NCBI RefSeq assembly: GCF_016735595.1
Contig: NZ_JAERRB010000002.1
Span: forward strand, 124,001-188,000
DNA length: 64,000 bases
Source: Chryseolinea lacunae
Lineage (GTDB): Bacteria; Bacteroidota; Bacteroidia; Cytophagales; Cyclobacteriaceae
Direction of reading: 5' to 3'
Each line of letters starts with the position of its first letter. The first letter of the stretch is position 1. Shown in pieces: positions 36,465 through 44,696 of this stretch. The position numbers and the translations under genes were made by a program. The notes beneath the pieces were generated by a model. That model had not been told where the DNA came from. It worked only from the letters and a program-made list of their open reading frames with translations, and searched no databases.

Positions 36465-37388
36465 CTAGCGGCTCTGGCGCAGCGAATTCTGTTTATAATA
36501 TTCCACATCTTCCAGCAATTCCTTGCGCTTCACGGTGAGCTGGATCTTTGATAAAAGCCACAACAACGGCGACAGAAAAAAGATGGCGGTAGGCAACAGG
36601 TACATAAAAATGTAGACCCTGATCTTGCGGCCCGTAGACTGCACGCTTCCGCCCGAAGCAATAAATTTCGACCACACCGAAAACGCTTTCTGTCCACGAC
36701 GTTCCATCAGCACAAGATTGCTCTTGATCTCGATGGCGCCCTCCTTGTTCAGTTCGGTTTGCAGGGTGTCGTAGTTTTCTTTTTCCAACGCATGGTTGAT
36801 CAGCTCACCAAACGTTTCGGAATGTTGCACGTCGGCTTCGGTCACCCCGGCAGCGGGGAAAAACCAGAACGGCTTCCGGTTGCCGGTGAACATCCAGCGC
36901 AAAATGGTGATGAGGCTGGTGAGGTTGCCCATGCGATCTACCAGGGCAATGTGTCCGCGAAGGCGTCCTTCATTCTCCAGTAATCTACGCTTCATTTTTT
37001 CTTGCGCGCCCAGCCACATGTTGCGGCATCCCAGGATGGTCACCACATCGCGTTGCTTCAGCACGCGCTTGGCATCGTCGCTTTGCAGGAACGAGCTCAC
37101 GGGGCGCGACGGTGTGAGGAACCACGGCTGGTAGCCAAGAATCACCAGGTCGTAGGCTTCAAAGGCCTGAGCCGAAAGACTTTTCAGGGTCATCGGTTTC
37201 TGGCCAAACGTTTCGGGAAAGGCATTGAAAAAATCGAATGCGCTCCAGGGAAACGGAAATTTCTCCACCGGTTGAATCTCTTCAAAATGAACACGGTGCC
37301 CCGCACGAATAAACGGCTTGGCCATCGTTTGAAGAATGTTGAGCGATTGCCCCGACTGGGTGAAGTACAGGATGAGAATCTTTTTCAT
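36465..37388 (-). CDS. darA: Dialkylresorcinol condensing enzyme DarA
   Basis: First gene of the resorcinol operon. The 307-aa protein begins with a flavodoxin-like fold (MKKILILYFTQSGQSLNIL, the FMN phosphate loop) and has the family segment PFPWSAFDFFNAFPET followed by LVILGYQPWFLTPSRPVSSF. Near the C-terminus (about 262-285) there is a hydrophobic hairpin (VYIFMYLLPTAIFFLSPLLWLL), indicating membrane association. In characterised systems DarA oxidises (aromatises) the DarB product to the 2,5-dialkylresorcinol. A near-consensus -7 (TATTTTG, one base short) lies about 30 bp upstream of the start. Confidence 0.88.
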   Translation of the reverse strand: MKKILILYFTQSGQSLNILQTMAKPFIRAGHRVHFEEIQPVEKFPFPWSAFDFFNAFPETFGQKPMTLKSLSAQAFEAYDLVILGYQPWFLTPSRPVSSFLQSDDAKRVLKQRDVVTILGCRNMWLGAQEKMKRRLLENEGRLRGHIALVDRMGNLTSLITILRWMFTGNRKPFWFFPAAGVTEADVQHSETFGELINHALEKENYDTLQTELNKEGAIEIKSNLVLMERRGQKAFSVWSKFIASGGSVQSTGRKIRVYIFMYLLPTAIFFLSPLLWLLSKIQLTVKRKELLEDVEYYKQNSLRQSR

Positions 37389-37561
37389 GAAACTATTTTC
37401 CGGCTGCTAAAGGGCGCAAAATAGTATTTTTTTCAGCACAACCACCCGCTGCCCCCGGGCATGTACCATTATTGTTAGGAAGAGAATTTTTTGGGAAGCC
37501 GAAACGGATGACGGCACCCCGGAAAAAATGCCCACGTCTTCAACGATCCCTCCGAGCGTCA

Positions 37562-38800
37562 TTACTTCACCAACACTTGCAAGGTGCTGCGCGACGACTG
37601 TTCCAGCATCACACCCGGATGCTGGCGATAGCGTTCGAACGAGGCGGCGTCATAATTTTTTATGGTGATGAGCGTGAGCCCGGTGTTATAATACACCTCG
37701 AAATTTTGCTGCAGCATTCCGATCAGCTTCACCACCTTACTCTCGCGGAAGTCGATGCAAAACGAAAACGAGATGGCCGAATTTTGCATGAGGTTGATAC
37801 GGATGTCCAGCGTCGACAAGGCATGGAAAATGACGCCGAGTTGCTCTTCCGATATGAACGTGTAGTCTGTGACCTTGCACGAGATCAGGCACTGATGATC
37901 CTTGAACACGATGAGCGGGGGAAGATTTTCTACGGTGCAGGCGTGGATGCGCGTGCCGGGCAACGAAGGGTCGTCGAAGTTTTTGACCAGCAACGGAATG
38001 TTTTTATTGGCCAGCGGCTTGATGGTTTTCGGATGGATCACGTTGGCGCCATAGTAGGTCATCTCGGCCGCTTCCTTATAGGGCAGTTCTTCAAACACGA
38101 TGGGTGACGGGAAACGCTTCGGATCGGCATTCATCACCCCGGCCACATCCTTCCAGATGGTGAGTGACGCGGCATCGAGCGACGATGCAAAGATGGCCGC
38201 CGAATAGTCGGACCCCTCGCGCCCCAGCGTGGTGGTGAGCCCATCGGGGGTGCGCCCAACAAAGCCCTGCGTAATGACGATGTGTTTTTGAAGCACGGCT
38301 TTCAGCGGTTGCACATTGGTCGCGGTCTTCGCCCAATCCACCTTGCCTTCGCGAAAGCTGCTGTCGGTGGCAATGCACGTGCGCGCATCAAGCCAATGGC
38401 TGTGCAGGTTTTGAGAAAGGAGGTAGTGATGCACAATCACCGACGACATCAGCTCACCCTTCGACACCACCTGATCGTAGCGCTGATCGCCATCGCCAAG
38501 CGTGATTTCTTTTTCGATGTCGGCCACGATGGCATTCACCGCCGCATAGACGCCCGCGGTGTCCTGAAACAAGGCTTCAATGATGTCGTAGTGATATTTC
38601 TTCAAGGTCGCCAGCGCGGTGTTCACCGCTTGCGCAGAGGCCGCAGGAGCCACCAGTGTTTCCAGCAAATCGGTGGTTTTGCCCATGGCCGACACCACCA
38701 CCAGCAGGTTGTTTTCCGCGTGCGATTGGATGATGGAGGCCACGTGGCGAATGCGTTCGGGAGTTTTCAGGGAGGCCCCTCCAAATTTAAAAACCTTCAT
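37562..38800 (-). CDS. Aspartate kinase (monofunctional)
   Basis: Phosphorylates aspartate, the first step to lysine, threonine and methionine. The ATG at 38800 gives 412 aa beginning MKVFKFGGASLKTPERI, the canonical kinase start (family KFGGTS), so the 19-residue upstream extension of the frame is excluded. Other catalytic motifs: VVVSAMGKTTD, SKGELMSSVIVH and FVGRTPDGLTTTLGREGSDYSA. C-terminal ACT-type regulatory regions (about 310-412) include CKVTDYTFISEEQLGVIFH and LMQNSAISFSFCID. No fused homoserine dehydrogenase is present. It is divergent from fructose-1,6-bisphosphatase, with 51 bp between. Confidence 0.93.
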   Translation of the reverse strand: MKVFKFGGASLKTPERIRHVASIIQSHAENNLLVVVSAMGKTTDLLETLVAPAASAQAVNTALATLKKYHYDIIEALFQDTAGVYAAVNAIVADIEKEITLGDGDQRYDQVVSKGELMSSVIVHHYLLSQNLHSHWLDARTCIATDSSFREGKVDWAKTATNVQPLKAVLQKHIVITQGFVGRTPDGLTTTLGREGSDYSAAIFASSLDAASLTIWKDVAGVMNADPKRFPSPIVFEELPYKEAAEMTYYGANVIHPKTIKPLANKNIPLLVKNFDDPSLPGTRIHACTVENLPPLIVFKDHQCLISCKVTDYTFISEEQLGVIFHALSTLDIRINLMQNSAISFSFCIDFRESKVVKLIGMLQQNFEVYYNTGLTLITIKNYDAASFERYRQHPGVMLEQSSRSTLQVLVK

Positions 38801-38804
38801 TTCT

Positions 38805-38835
38805 ATTGTACTAAATCGTTTGCGGACTACCTTTG
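38805..38835 (+). promoter_or_regulatory. Promoter for fructose-1,6-bisphosphatase
   Basis: ATTG (38805-38808), a 19-bp spacer and a perfect TACCTTTG (38828-38835) match the Bacteroidota TTTG-N19-TAnnTTTG promoter. The start codon at 38852 lies 16 bp beyond the -7 box, implying a very short leader. The divergent aspartate kinase gene starts at 38800, so its promoter must overlap this one or the fbp coding sequence. Confidence 0.65.
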
Positions 38836-38851
38836 AGTCAATTTTAAGAGC

Positions 38852-39874
38852 ATGCAAAGATCATTCAATAATGGTAATGCGCCAAGCATTGAGTCTTCAA
38901 GAATCGCGCATTCTATCGGCACCACGCTGGATCGCTTCATCAAAAACAACCAGGAGCAATTTCAATATGCCAGCGGCGAACTGTCGCAGCTGCTGCGCGA
39001 CATAGCCCTCGCGTCGAAAGTAGTGAACCGCGAAGTGAACAAAGCGGGCCTCATCGACCTGATGGGTGCCGTGGGTTCCCAGAACCTGGCGGGCGACGAC
39101 CAACAAAAGCTCGACGTGCTGGCTAACATCCGTTTCACCCGCGCGCTGGCCAAAGGCGGCGAAGTGTGCGCCCTCATCTCCGAAGAGTCAGACACCTATG
39201 TGGACCTGAACAACGAAGGCAAATACGTGATCGCCATCGACCCCCTCGACGGCTCGTCAAACATCGACGTGAACGTTTCCATCGGCACCATCTTCTCCAT
39301 CTACCGGCGCAAGAGCCCGGCAGGCACGCCCATCCAAAACATCGACATTCTTCAAAAAGGGTCCGACCAGGTGGCGGCGGGCTATGTGCTCTATGGATCC
39401 TCCACCATGATGGTCTACACCACAGGCCACGGCGTGAACGGCTTCACCTACGAACCCACACTGGGCGAATATTTCCTCTCGCACCCCCAACTGAAAATGC
39501 CCGACGACGGCAAGATCTTTTCCGTGAACGAAGGCTTGGCCAATTCCTTCTCACCCGCCATGCTTGCCTACCTGAAATATTGCAAAGACCAGAACTACAC
39601 GGCGCGCTACATCGGCTCGCTGGTGGCCGACTTCCATCGCAACATGCTGAAGGGCGGCATCTACATCTATCCCGCCACCGCCAAATCGCCCAAAGGCAAA
39701 CTTAGGTTGATCTATGAATGCAATGCCCTGGCGTTTGTGGCCGAGCAGGCCGGAGGAAAAGCAACGGACGGAAAAAAACGAATCCTCGACATCGACGTGA
39801 CCGAACTGCATCAGCGCACGGCGTTTTATGTGGGGTCGAAAAATATGGTGGAGAAGACAGAGGAGTTTTTGTGA
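38852..39874 (+). CDS. fbp: Class I fructose-1,6-bisphosphatase
   Basis: Gluconeogenic enzyme hydrolysing fructose-1,6-bisphosphate to fructose-6-phosphate. The 340-aa length fits class I. Metal-binding motifs are complete: [18 protein letters not shown] and the later [19 protein letters not shown]. The substrate-binding segment [21 protein letters not shown] and the active-site loop ([17 protein letters not shown]) are recognisable. A good promoter lies directly upstream. Confidence 0.95.
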   Translation: MQRSFNNGNAPSIESSRIAHSIGTTLDRFIKNNQEQFQYASGELSQLLRDIALASKVVNREVNKAGLIDLMGAVGSQNLAGDDQQKLDVLANIRFTRALAKGGEVCALISEESDTYVDLNNEGKYVIAIDPLDGSSNIDVNVSIGTIFSIYRRKSPAGTPIQNIDILQKGSDQVAAGYVLYGSSTMMVYTTGHGVNGFTYEPTLGEYFLSHPQLKMPDDGKIFSVNEGLANSFSPAMLAYLKYCKDQNYTARYIGSLVADFHRNMLKGGIYIYPATAKSPKGKLRLIYECNALAFVAEQAGGKATDGKKRILDIDVTELHQRTAFYVGSKNMVEKTEEFL

Positions 39875-39879
39875 GATAA

Positions 39880-40073
39880 TTAGCCTTTCATGGCTGACGG
39901 ATCTCTTCGGCTGTCGAAAACGGAAGTTACCAATATGGTTTCGTCTTCAATCCGGTAATTAGCCTTCGATGCGATTTTCCGATGTGCGTTAACTCGTCTT
40001 TGATTTGGCCAAGGAAGAAAATTGATGCAGTCTTGAATGTCTTGGGGGCCTGTTCTGCGTAGAACAGTTTCAT
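39880..40073 (-). pseudogene. Remnant of a RelE/ParE-type toxin (frameshifted, internally deleted)
   Basis: From the ATG at 40073 the frame reads MKLFYAEQAP and soon diverges from any toxin. In the adjacent frame after the run of five C (40044-40048 on the plus strand as G) it continues QDIQDCINF. It then ends with YRIEDETILVTSVFDSRRD followed by PSAMKG and a stop at 39880-39882. That C-terminus is the classic ParE/RelE ending (YRIE-D-ILV-V-H/D-RRDP). The usual middle of about 30 residues is missing, so the toxin is doubly broken. It lies 10 bp after the antitoxin gene, in the standard antitoxin-toxin order. Confidence 0.6.
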
Positions 40074-40083
40074 TTTGTTTTTG

Positions 40084-40314
40084 CTAACGAATGCGTTTTA
40101 TGGCCTCTTCAGGGGTAAAGAGACGTCCATTTTTTATGTCTTCTTCTGATATTAAAGTACGGCGAATAAGTTCTTCCCTATAGGCGGCCTCATTATGCTT
40201 TTTCTGAAGCAATTGCCGCATTAATTGCAGCACATCCATGTCGGTCTCGTGCTCAATCATTCTTAACAGTTCTCCTTTCAACTCGGCTACACTCATCTCT
40301 GAAGCTTTAAGCAT
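40084..40314 (-). CDS. Small antitoxin-like protein (orphaned)
   Basis: A 76-aa, charged, helical protein (MLKASEMSVAELKGELLRMI, then EEDIKNGRLFTPEEAIKRIR). The C-terminal pattern, a Ser/Thr-x-E-x-A-I-x-R-I-R ending, resembles addiction-module antitoxins of the kind encoded directly before ParE/RelE toxins. The neighbour downstream is a wrecked toxin of that type. A name cannot be given. The two small genes together look like a former type II toxin-antitoxin module whose toxin has been inactivated. Confidence 0.6.
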   Translation of the reverse strand: MLKASEMSVAELKGELLRMIEHETDMDVLQLMRQLLQKKHNEAAYREELIRRTLISEEDIKNGRLFTPEEAIKRIR

Positions 40315-40403
40315 TTAAAAGATAATGATTTTGGAAGATTTTAGAAACTTAAGATCTATTAACAAATACCTTGCAAAGCGAGTTTCCGAATCTGGAGAAA
40401 CAC

Positions 40404-40431
40404 AAAAAAAGGCCAGGTAGACGACCTGGCC
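40404..40431 (-). terminator. Rho-independent terminator for the DUF5606 gene
   Basis: GGCCAGGT (40411-40418) and ACCTGGCC (40424-40431) form a perfect 8-bp stem with a 5-nt loop. On the minus strand it is followed by seven T (A run at 40404-40410 on the plus strand). Confidence 0.8.
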
Positions 40432-40490
40432 CTTCAAAAGGCACTGTAGAAAACTTCTTGCAATGCGTATATCTCTTGCGTTATTAACGA

Positions 40491-40910
40491 TTATCCCTCT
40501 GCTTTCGCTTCCGTCTCCGTCAGCAACTCAGGAGCATATTTTAAAATGGTCGCATACCAGCGCACCAGTTTCTTGATATCCGAAACATACACTCTGTCTT
40601 CATCATACTCCGGCAGCACGGCTTTCATGAAGGCCTTCAGTTCCACCGCGTCGGCGTTGGCGTCAACACCGAGGTCGTCGTTGAAATCCTTGTGAATTTT
40701 TTTCAGCACGTCTTCAAGACCCACGGTACCTTCTTTGGTGGTGGTGTAGATGGATATTTCGTTCAGCAACGACAAGCGATGGCTGGTGGTGGCCACCAGT
40801 TTGGTTTTGGCTTCATCGAGCGATTCCAGGATCACGCCCGATTTGGTGGGAGCAACCACTTTGTAAAGCCCGCCTTTCCCCGACACCGTTGCGATTTCAG
40901 ATATGGTCAT
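40491..40910 (-). CDS. DUF5606 family protein
   Basis: A 139-aa protein of a family largely restricted to Bacteroidota. Landmarks are the N-terminal MTISEIATVSGKGGLYKVV, then ATTSHRLSLLNEISIYT, VLKKIHKDF and the C-terminal DRVYVSDIKKLVRWYATIL. Sequence character suggests an SH3-like N-terminus that could bind nucleic acid or protein, but the function is not known. The ATG at 40910 is used; a TTG two codons upstream is in frame. Confidence 0.85.
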   Translation of the reverse strand: MTISEIATVSGKGGLYKVVAPTKSGVILESLDEAKTKLVATTSHRLSLLNEISIYTTTKEGTVGLEDVLKKIHKDFNDDLGVDANADAVELKAFMKAVLPEYDEDRVYVSDIKKLVRWYATILKYAPELLTETEAKAEG

Positions 40911-40931
40911 AGTCAATTTTTAAATGAGGGG

Positions 40932-40939
40932 CAAAGCTA
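40932..40939 (-). promoter_or_regulatory. Candidate -7 promoter box for the DUF5606 gene
   Basis: TAGCTTTG on the minus strand is a perfect TAnnTTTG, 21 bp upstream of the start codon. No convincing TTTG box was seen 19 bp further upstream, so only the -7 element is supported. Confidence 0.4.
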
Positions 40940-41000
40940 AAGAAATGCCGAGAAAAGTCCAGCATGAACACGACCACTGAAAAATGAAGGGTGCCCCGCG

Positions 41001-41615
41001 TCATACTTTCCGTTCGGGAAACGGTTCTTTCAGCGCCTCGTCAATAAAGTCCAGGATTTCATCTTTGCCCTGCGACTTGGCTGCCGACGAGAGAATGATG
41101 GCCGGCAATTCCTCCCAACGCAGCAACAGGGCCTTTTCGTAGACCTTCAGATTTTTCTGAAGCTCGCCCTGCTTCAGTTTGTCGATTTTGGTGAAAATGA
41201 GGGCCACAGCCACATCTTTGCTACCCGCCCATTCAATAAAGTTGAGGTCGTTGGCCTGGGGTGGGAGGCGCGAGTCGATGAGCACAAACAGGCAGCCGAG
41301 GTTTTCGCGTTTCAGCACATAGTCTTCGATCATCTGCCCAAAGCCCGCCCGTTTGGTTTTGCTTCCTTTGGCAAAACCATAGCCGGGCAAGTCCACGAGA
41401 TACCAGGTTTTGTTGATGAGGAAGTGATTGATGGTTTGGGTCTTACCAGGTGTTGACGACGTCTTGGCCAAACTGTTGGAATGGGCCAGCATGTTGATGA
41501 GCGAAGACTTGCCCACGTTGGAACGGCCGATGAAAGCAAACTCCGGAAGATCGGGCGCCGGGCATTTTTTTACGTCGGCAAAGCTGGATATGAATTCGGC
41601 GGAGCGTATCTTCAT
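41001..41615 (-). CDS. yihA: Ribosome biogenesis GTP-binding protein YihA/YsxC/EngB
   Basis: Essential GTPase that assists late 50S subunit assembly. The 204-aa size is typical. GTPase motifs in order: G1 GRSNVGKSSLIN, G2 STPGKTQTINHF, G3 DLPGYGFAKG, G4 TKIDKLKQ and the G5 region LSSAAKSQG. It is transcribed alone and divergently from the PorE-like gene. Confidence 0.95.
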   Translation of the reverse strand: MKIRSAEFISSFADVKKCPAPDLPEFAFIGRSNVGKSSLINMLAHSNSLAKTSSTPGKTQTINHFLINKTWYLVDLPGYGFAKGSKTKRAGFGQMIEDYVLKRENLGCLFVLIDSRLPPQANDLNFIEWAGSKDVAVALIFTKIDKLKQGELQKNLKVYEKALLLRWEELPAIILSSAAKSQGKDEILDFIDEALKEPFPERKV

Positions 41616-41741
41616 GGTTAAAGTAATGATTTAAGGTTAAAATACTAAGATTGTAATAACCGTGTGGCTATGATTTCAATTTTATGCGTCAAAATTCAGT
41701 GTTTTTCATATCTTGTCGCTATATTGGAATAGATTTTTAGA

Positions 41742-41749
41742 TAACTTTA
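41742..41749 (+). promoter_or_regulatory. Candidate -7 box ahead of the PorE-like gene
   Basis: TAACTTTA matches TAnnTTTG at seven of eight positions, 20 bp before the ATG at 41770, in a very AT-rich 150-bp region. TTGG at 41724 is closer than the usual 19-bp spacing, so the -33 box is unclear. Confidence 0.35.
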
Positions 41750-41769
41750 TTGTTAAAATTTTTTAGACA

Positions 41770-43902
41770 ATGACCAGTATCCGAAGTGTACTGATTTTTT
41801 TATCTCTCTTTTTGGCGCTTATCACCCCCGGTTTTAGTCAGCAGGATCCCAAAGAAACGGCTCGCCAATACCTGGAGCAGGCTGAATTGATCCTCAGCGA
41901 AACAAAAGCTATGGACGATGCCCGCGAATTGATGGTGACCGCCGCCGACCTGGATACCACGTTCATCAAGGCCAACTACGAGGCAGGCTGGATGCACCTC
42001 CGCACCGTGCAGAAGGAGCGCGCCGGAAAATACTTCCTCCGCGTCTATCGCCAGGACCCCGCCTACAAATTCGACATCGAATACCTGATCGGTCGCAGCT
42101 ACCAATACGGCGAGCAATTCGACAAGGCGCTTCAATATTACAACCTTTACAAGGAAAAGCTTGTGAAAAAGGCAAGCTACCAGGGCAAAGACAAAGTCGA
42201 TATGGCCACCGTGGACCGCACCATCTTTGAATGCGAAAATGGCAAGGAATTCACCTCACACCCCGGCAACTTCTCGATCGTGAACATCGGCCGCGAAATC
42301 AACTCGGAATTTGAAGACTACGCCCCCGTGCTCAACGAAAAGGAAGACGAGATTGTGTTCACCACCCGCCGCCGCGAAGACAACTTGAACCAGAACGTGT
42401 TCGACGATAACAAACCCTACGAAGATATTTTCACCGCCAAAAAAGCGAACGGTGCCTGGTCCTTTGCCAAAAACATCGGCCCCACCGTGAACACACCCTA
42501 TCATGACTCCAACCTCGCCCTGTCGGCCGACGGTAACACACTCTTCATCTTCAAAGACGAAGGGGGAGGCGACATCTTCTATGCCGAACGCAAAGAGACC
42601 GGCGAGTTTGCAGAACCTGTGCCGTTGCCCGGCATCATCAACTCCAGCTTCGAAGAAAAATCGATCACCATCTCCAGCGACGAAAAGACACTTTACTTCT
42701 CCAGTAACCGTCCCGGCGGATTTGGGGGGCTCGATATATACAGGGCCACCAAAGATTCGAAAGGGGAGTGGACCAACGTGAAAAACCTGGGCCCAAAAAT
42801 CAACACCGACCTCGACGACGACGGTCCCTTCATTGACTATGACCTGGTGACATTATACTTCAGTAGCAAGGGCCGCAAAGGCATGGGTGGTTTCGACGTG
42901 TTCAAGACCAAGTTCGACCTGAAGACCAACGAATGGAGCGAACCCGAAAACCTGGGCTACCCCATCAACACACCCGACGATGACATTTATTTCGTGTCGT
43001 CTAAAGACAGCAAGCGTGCCTACTATTCTTCCGTGCGCGAAGACGGCATGGGCTATACCGACATCTACCTCATCACCATTCCCGAGGGCCTGAAGAACAC
43101 AGAGCCCGTCACCTCCAAAACACCAACCGATCCACCACCGGTCGACACCACCGCACAAGTGGCCAACGTGCCCCCTGTTGTGCCCGTCATCCCCGATGTG
43201 ACACCTGACAAAACACCGGTCAAGACGCCTGATAAAACACCGGTGGTAACGCCTGTGGCGAAGAAAGACGTGGTGCCGCTGAAATATGTGGTGACCGTGG
43301 TGAACGCCGAAACCAAAACACCGATGGAACCGAAAATCCGGATGGTGGGCTCGAAAGACAACATCATTGTGCCCATGACCCCGAAGGGCAACGGCGTATA
43401 CGAATTCAGCATCACCAGCGCCAAGGCAAAAGACTATCGCCTGTCGGTGGAACAGGAGGGCTTCGTGTTCTTTAACCAGAACCTGAAAATCGAAGCCGCC
43501 ACCACAAAAGAGAAAACGGTGAACAAAACCATCGAAATGCGCAAGCTGGTGGTGGGCACCTACTCGATTCTGCGAAACCTCTATTTCGACTTCGACAAAG
43601 CCACATTCAAAACCGACTCCTACACCGAGCTGAACAAGCTGGAAGCCATGTTGAACCAGAACCCCAGCATGGTGGTGGAAATCGGCGGTCACACCGACGC
43701 GGTGGGCACAAAGGAATACAACCAGCAACTGTCGCAACGTCGCGCACAGGCCGTGAAAGACTACCTGACCAAGAAGGGAATCGACACACGCCGCATCAAA
43801 CCGGTTGGCTATGGCAAATCCAAGCCACTGGCCAGCAACGACGACGAATCGGATGGACGCGAGCTGAACCGGCGTGTGGAGTTCAAGGTGCTGGAGAAAT
43901 AA
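41770..43902 (+). CDS. PorE-like OmpA-family protein (TPR, PD40 propeller, CRD, OmpA_C)
   Basis: A 710-aa envelope protein. Domain order: a signal peptide (ending near GFSQ), TPR helices (about 30-150, MDDARELMVTAADLD then EQFDKALQYYNLYKEKL), and a WD40-like/PD40 beta-propeller (about 165-435, with SSDEKTLYFSSNRPGGFGG). A Pro/Thr linker with TPDKTPVKTPDKTPVVTP follows, then a carboxypeptidase-regulatory-like domain (about 500-590). The OmpA C-terminal peptidoglycan-binding domain (about 595-710) has GHTDAVGTKEYNQQLSQRRA and NRRVEF. This is the architecture of PorE, a peptidoglycan-anchored component of the type IX secretion system. Paralogues with other roles exist, so the name is tentative; its position two genes before porT supports it. 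Confidence 0.82.
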   Translation: MTSIRSVLIFLSLFLALITPGFSQQDPKETARQYLEQAELILSETKAMDDARELMVTAADLDTTFIKANYEAGWMHLRTVQKERAGKYFLRVYRQDPAYKFDIEYLIGRSYQYGEQFDKALQYYNLYKEKLVKKASYQGKDKVDMATVDRTIFECENGKEFTSHPGNFSIVNIGREINSEFEDYAPVLNEKEDEIVFTTRRREDNLNQNVFDDNKPYEDIFTAKKANGAWSFAKNIGPTVNTPYHDSNLALSADGNTLFIFKDEGGGDIFYAERKETGEFAEPVPLPGIINSSFEEKSITISSDEKTLYFSSNRPGGFGGLDIYRATKDSKGEWTNVKNLGPKINTDLDDDGPFIDYDLVTLYFSSKGRKGMGGFDVFKTKFDLKTNEWSEPENLGYPINTPDDDIYFVSSKDSKRAYYSSVREDGMGYTDIYLITIPEGLKNTEPVTSKTPTDPPPVDTTAQVANVPPVVPVIPDVTPDKTPVKTPDKTPVVTPVAKKDVVPLKYVVTVVNAETKTPMEPKIRMVGSKDNIIVPMTPKGNGVYEFSITSAKAKDYRLSVEQEGFVFFNQNLKIEAATTKEKTVNKTIEMRKLVVGTYSILRNLYFDFDKATFKTDSYTELNKLEAMLNQNPSMVVEIGGHTDAVGTKEYNQQLSQRRAQAVKDYLTKKGIDTRRIKPVGYGKSKPLASNDDESDGRELNRRVEFKVLEK

Positions 43903-43973
43903 CCCGGAATTTCTTTCCTAAAATCAAACCCGCTACCTTCGGCCCTGTTTAAGGAGAAGGTAAAGCAGAGTCC

Positions 43974-44696
43974 ATGGCAGTCGTACCGTATAAAGAGGAA
44001 AACACATCCAAAAAGGAGCAGGTGGCCCGCATGTTTGACAACATCAGCCACCGCTATGATTTTCTCAACCATTTTCTGAGCCTGGGCATCGACAAGGGCT
44101 GGCGCAAGAAGGCCATCAACCTGCTGCGTCCACTTCGTCCCACACAACTGCTCGACGTGGCCACCGGCACCGGCGACTTTGCCCTGCAGGCCCTCACGTT
44201 GAACCCCGAAAAAATCGTGGGCGTCGACATCTCCGAAGGCATGCTGCAGGTGGGGCGCAAAAAAATTGCGTCGCGCGGGGTGGCCGAAATCATCACGTTG
44301 CAACAGGCCGATTCCGAAAATCTTCCCTTCGCGGAAAATAAGTTCGATGCCGTGACCGTTGCATTTGGGGTGCGGAACTTTGAACACCTCGAACGCGGTC
44401 TGCAGGAAATCTACAGGGTGCTGCGGCCGGGTGGCATGGTGGTGGTGCTGGAGTTTTCAAGACCCCGCAAGTTCCCCTTCAAACAGGGTTATAGTTTTTA
44501 TTTTAAATTCATTTTGCCTAAAATAGGCAGGATTGTGTCGAGCGATAAGGCGGCTTATACGTATTTGCCGGAGTCGGTCGAGGCATTCCCGGATGGCGAA
44601 GATTTTCTTCGCATCTTGGGCCAAACAGGTTTTAAACAGACGCAATGCAAGTCACTCACTTTTGGGATAAGCTCTATTTACACCGGCACAAAATAG
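43974..44696 (+). CDS. ubiE: Demethylmenaquinone methyltransferase UbiE/MenG
   Basis: SAM-dependent methyltransferase for the last step of menaquinone synthesis. The 240-aa protein shows the UbiE start region (VARMFDNISHRYDFLNHFLSLGID) and the SAM site LLDVATGTGDFAL. The family signatures DAVTVAFGVRNFEHLERGL and the C-terminal FKQTQCKSLTFGISSIYTG are also present. Its last 52 bp overlap the start of porT, indicating linked translation. Respiratory menaquinone fits a Bacteroidota host. Confidence 0.95.
   Translation: MAVVPYKEENTSKKEQVARMFDNISHRYDFLNHFLSLGIDKGWRKKAINLLRPLRPTQLLDVATGTGDFALQALTLNPEKIVGVDISEGMLQVGRKKIASRGVAEIITLQQADSENLPFAENKFDAVTVAFGVRNFEHLERGLQEIYRVLRPGGMVVVLEFSRPRKFPFKQGYSFYFKFILPKIGRIVSSDKAAYTYLPESVEAFPDGEDFLRILGQTGFKQTQCKSLTFGISSIYTGTK

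Noticed and set aside
43201-43260. Pro/Thr repeat (TPDKTPVKTPDKTP) considered as a tandem DNA repeat
   Set aside because: It is a linker of the PorE-like protein with only two or three imperfect units; not a separate repeat element.
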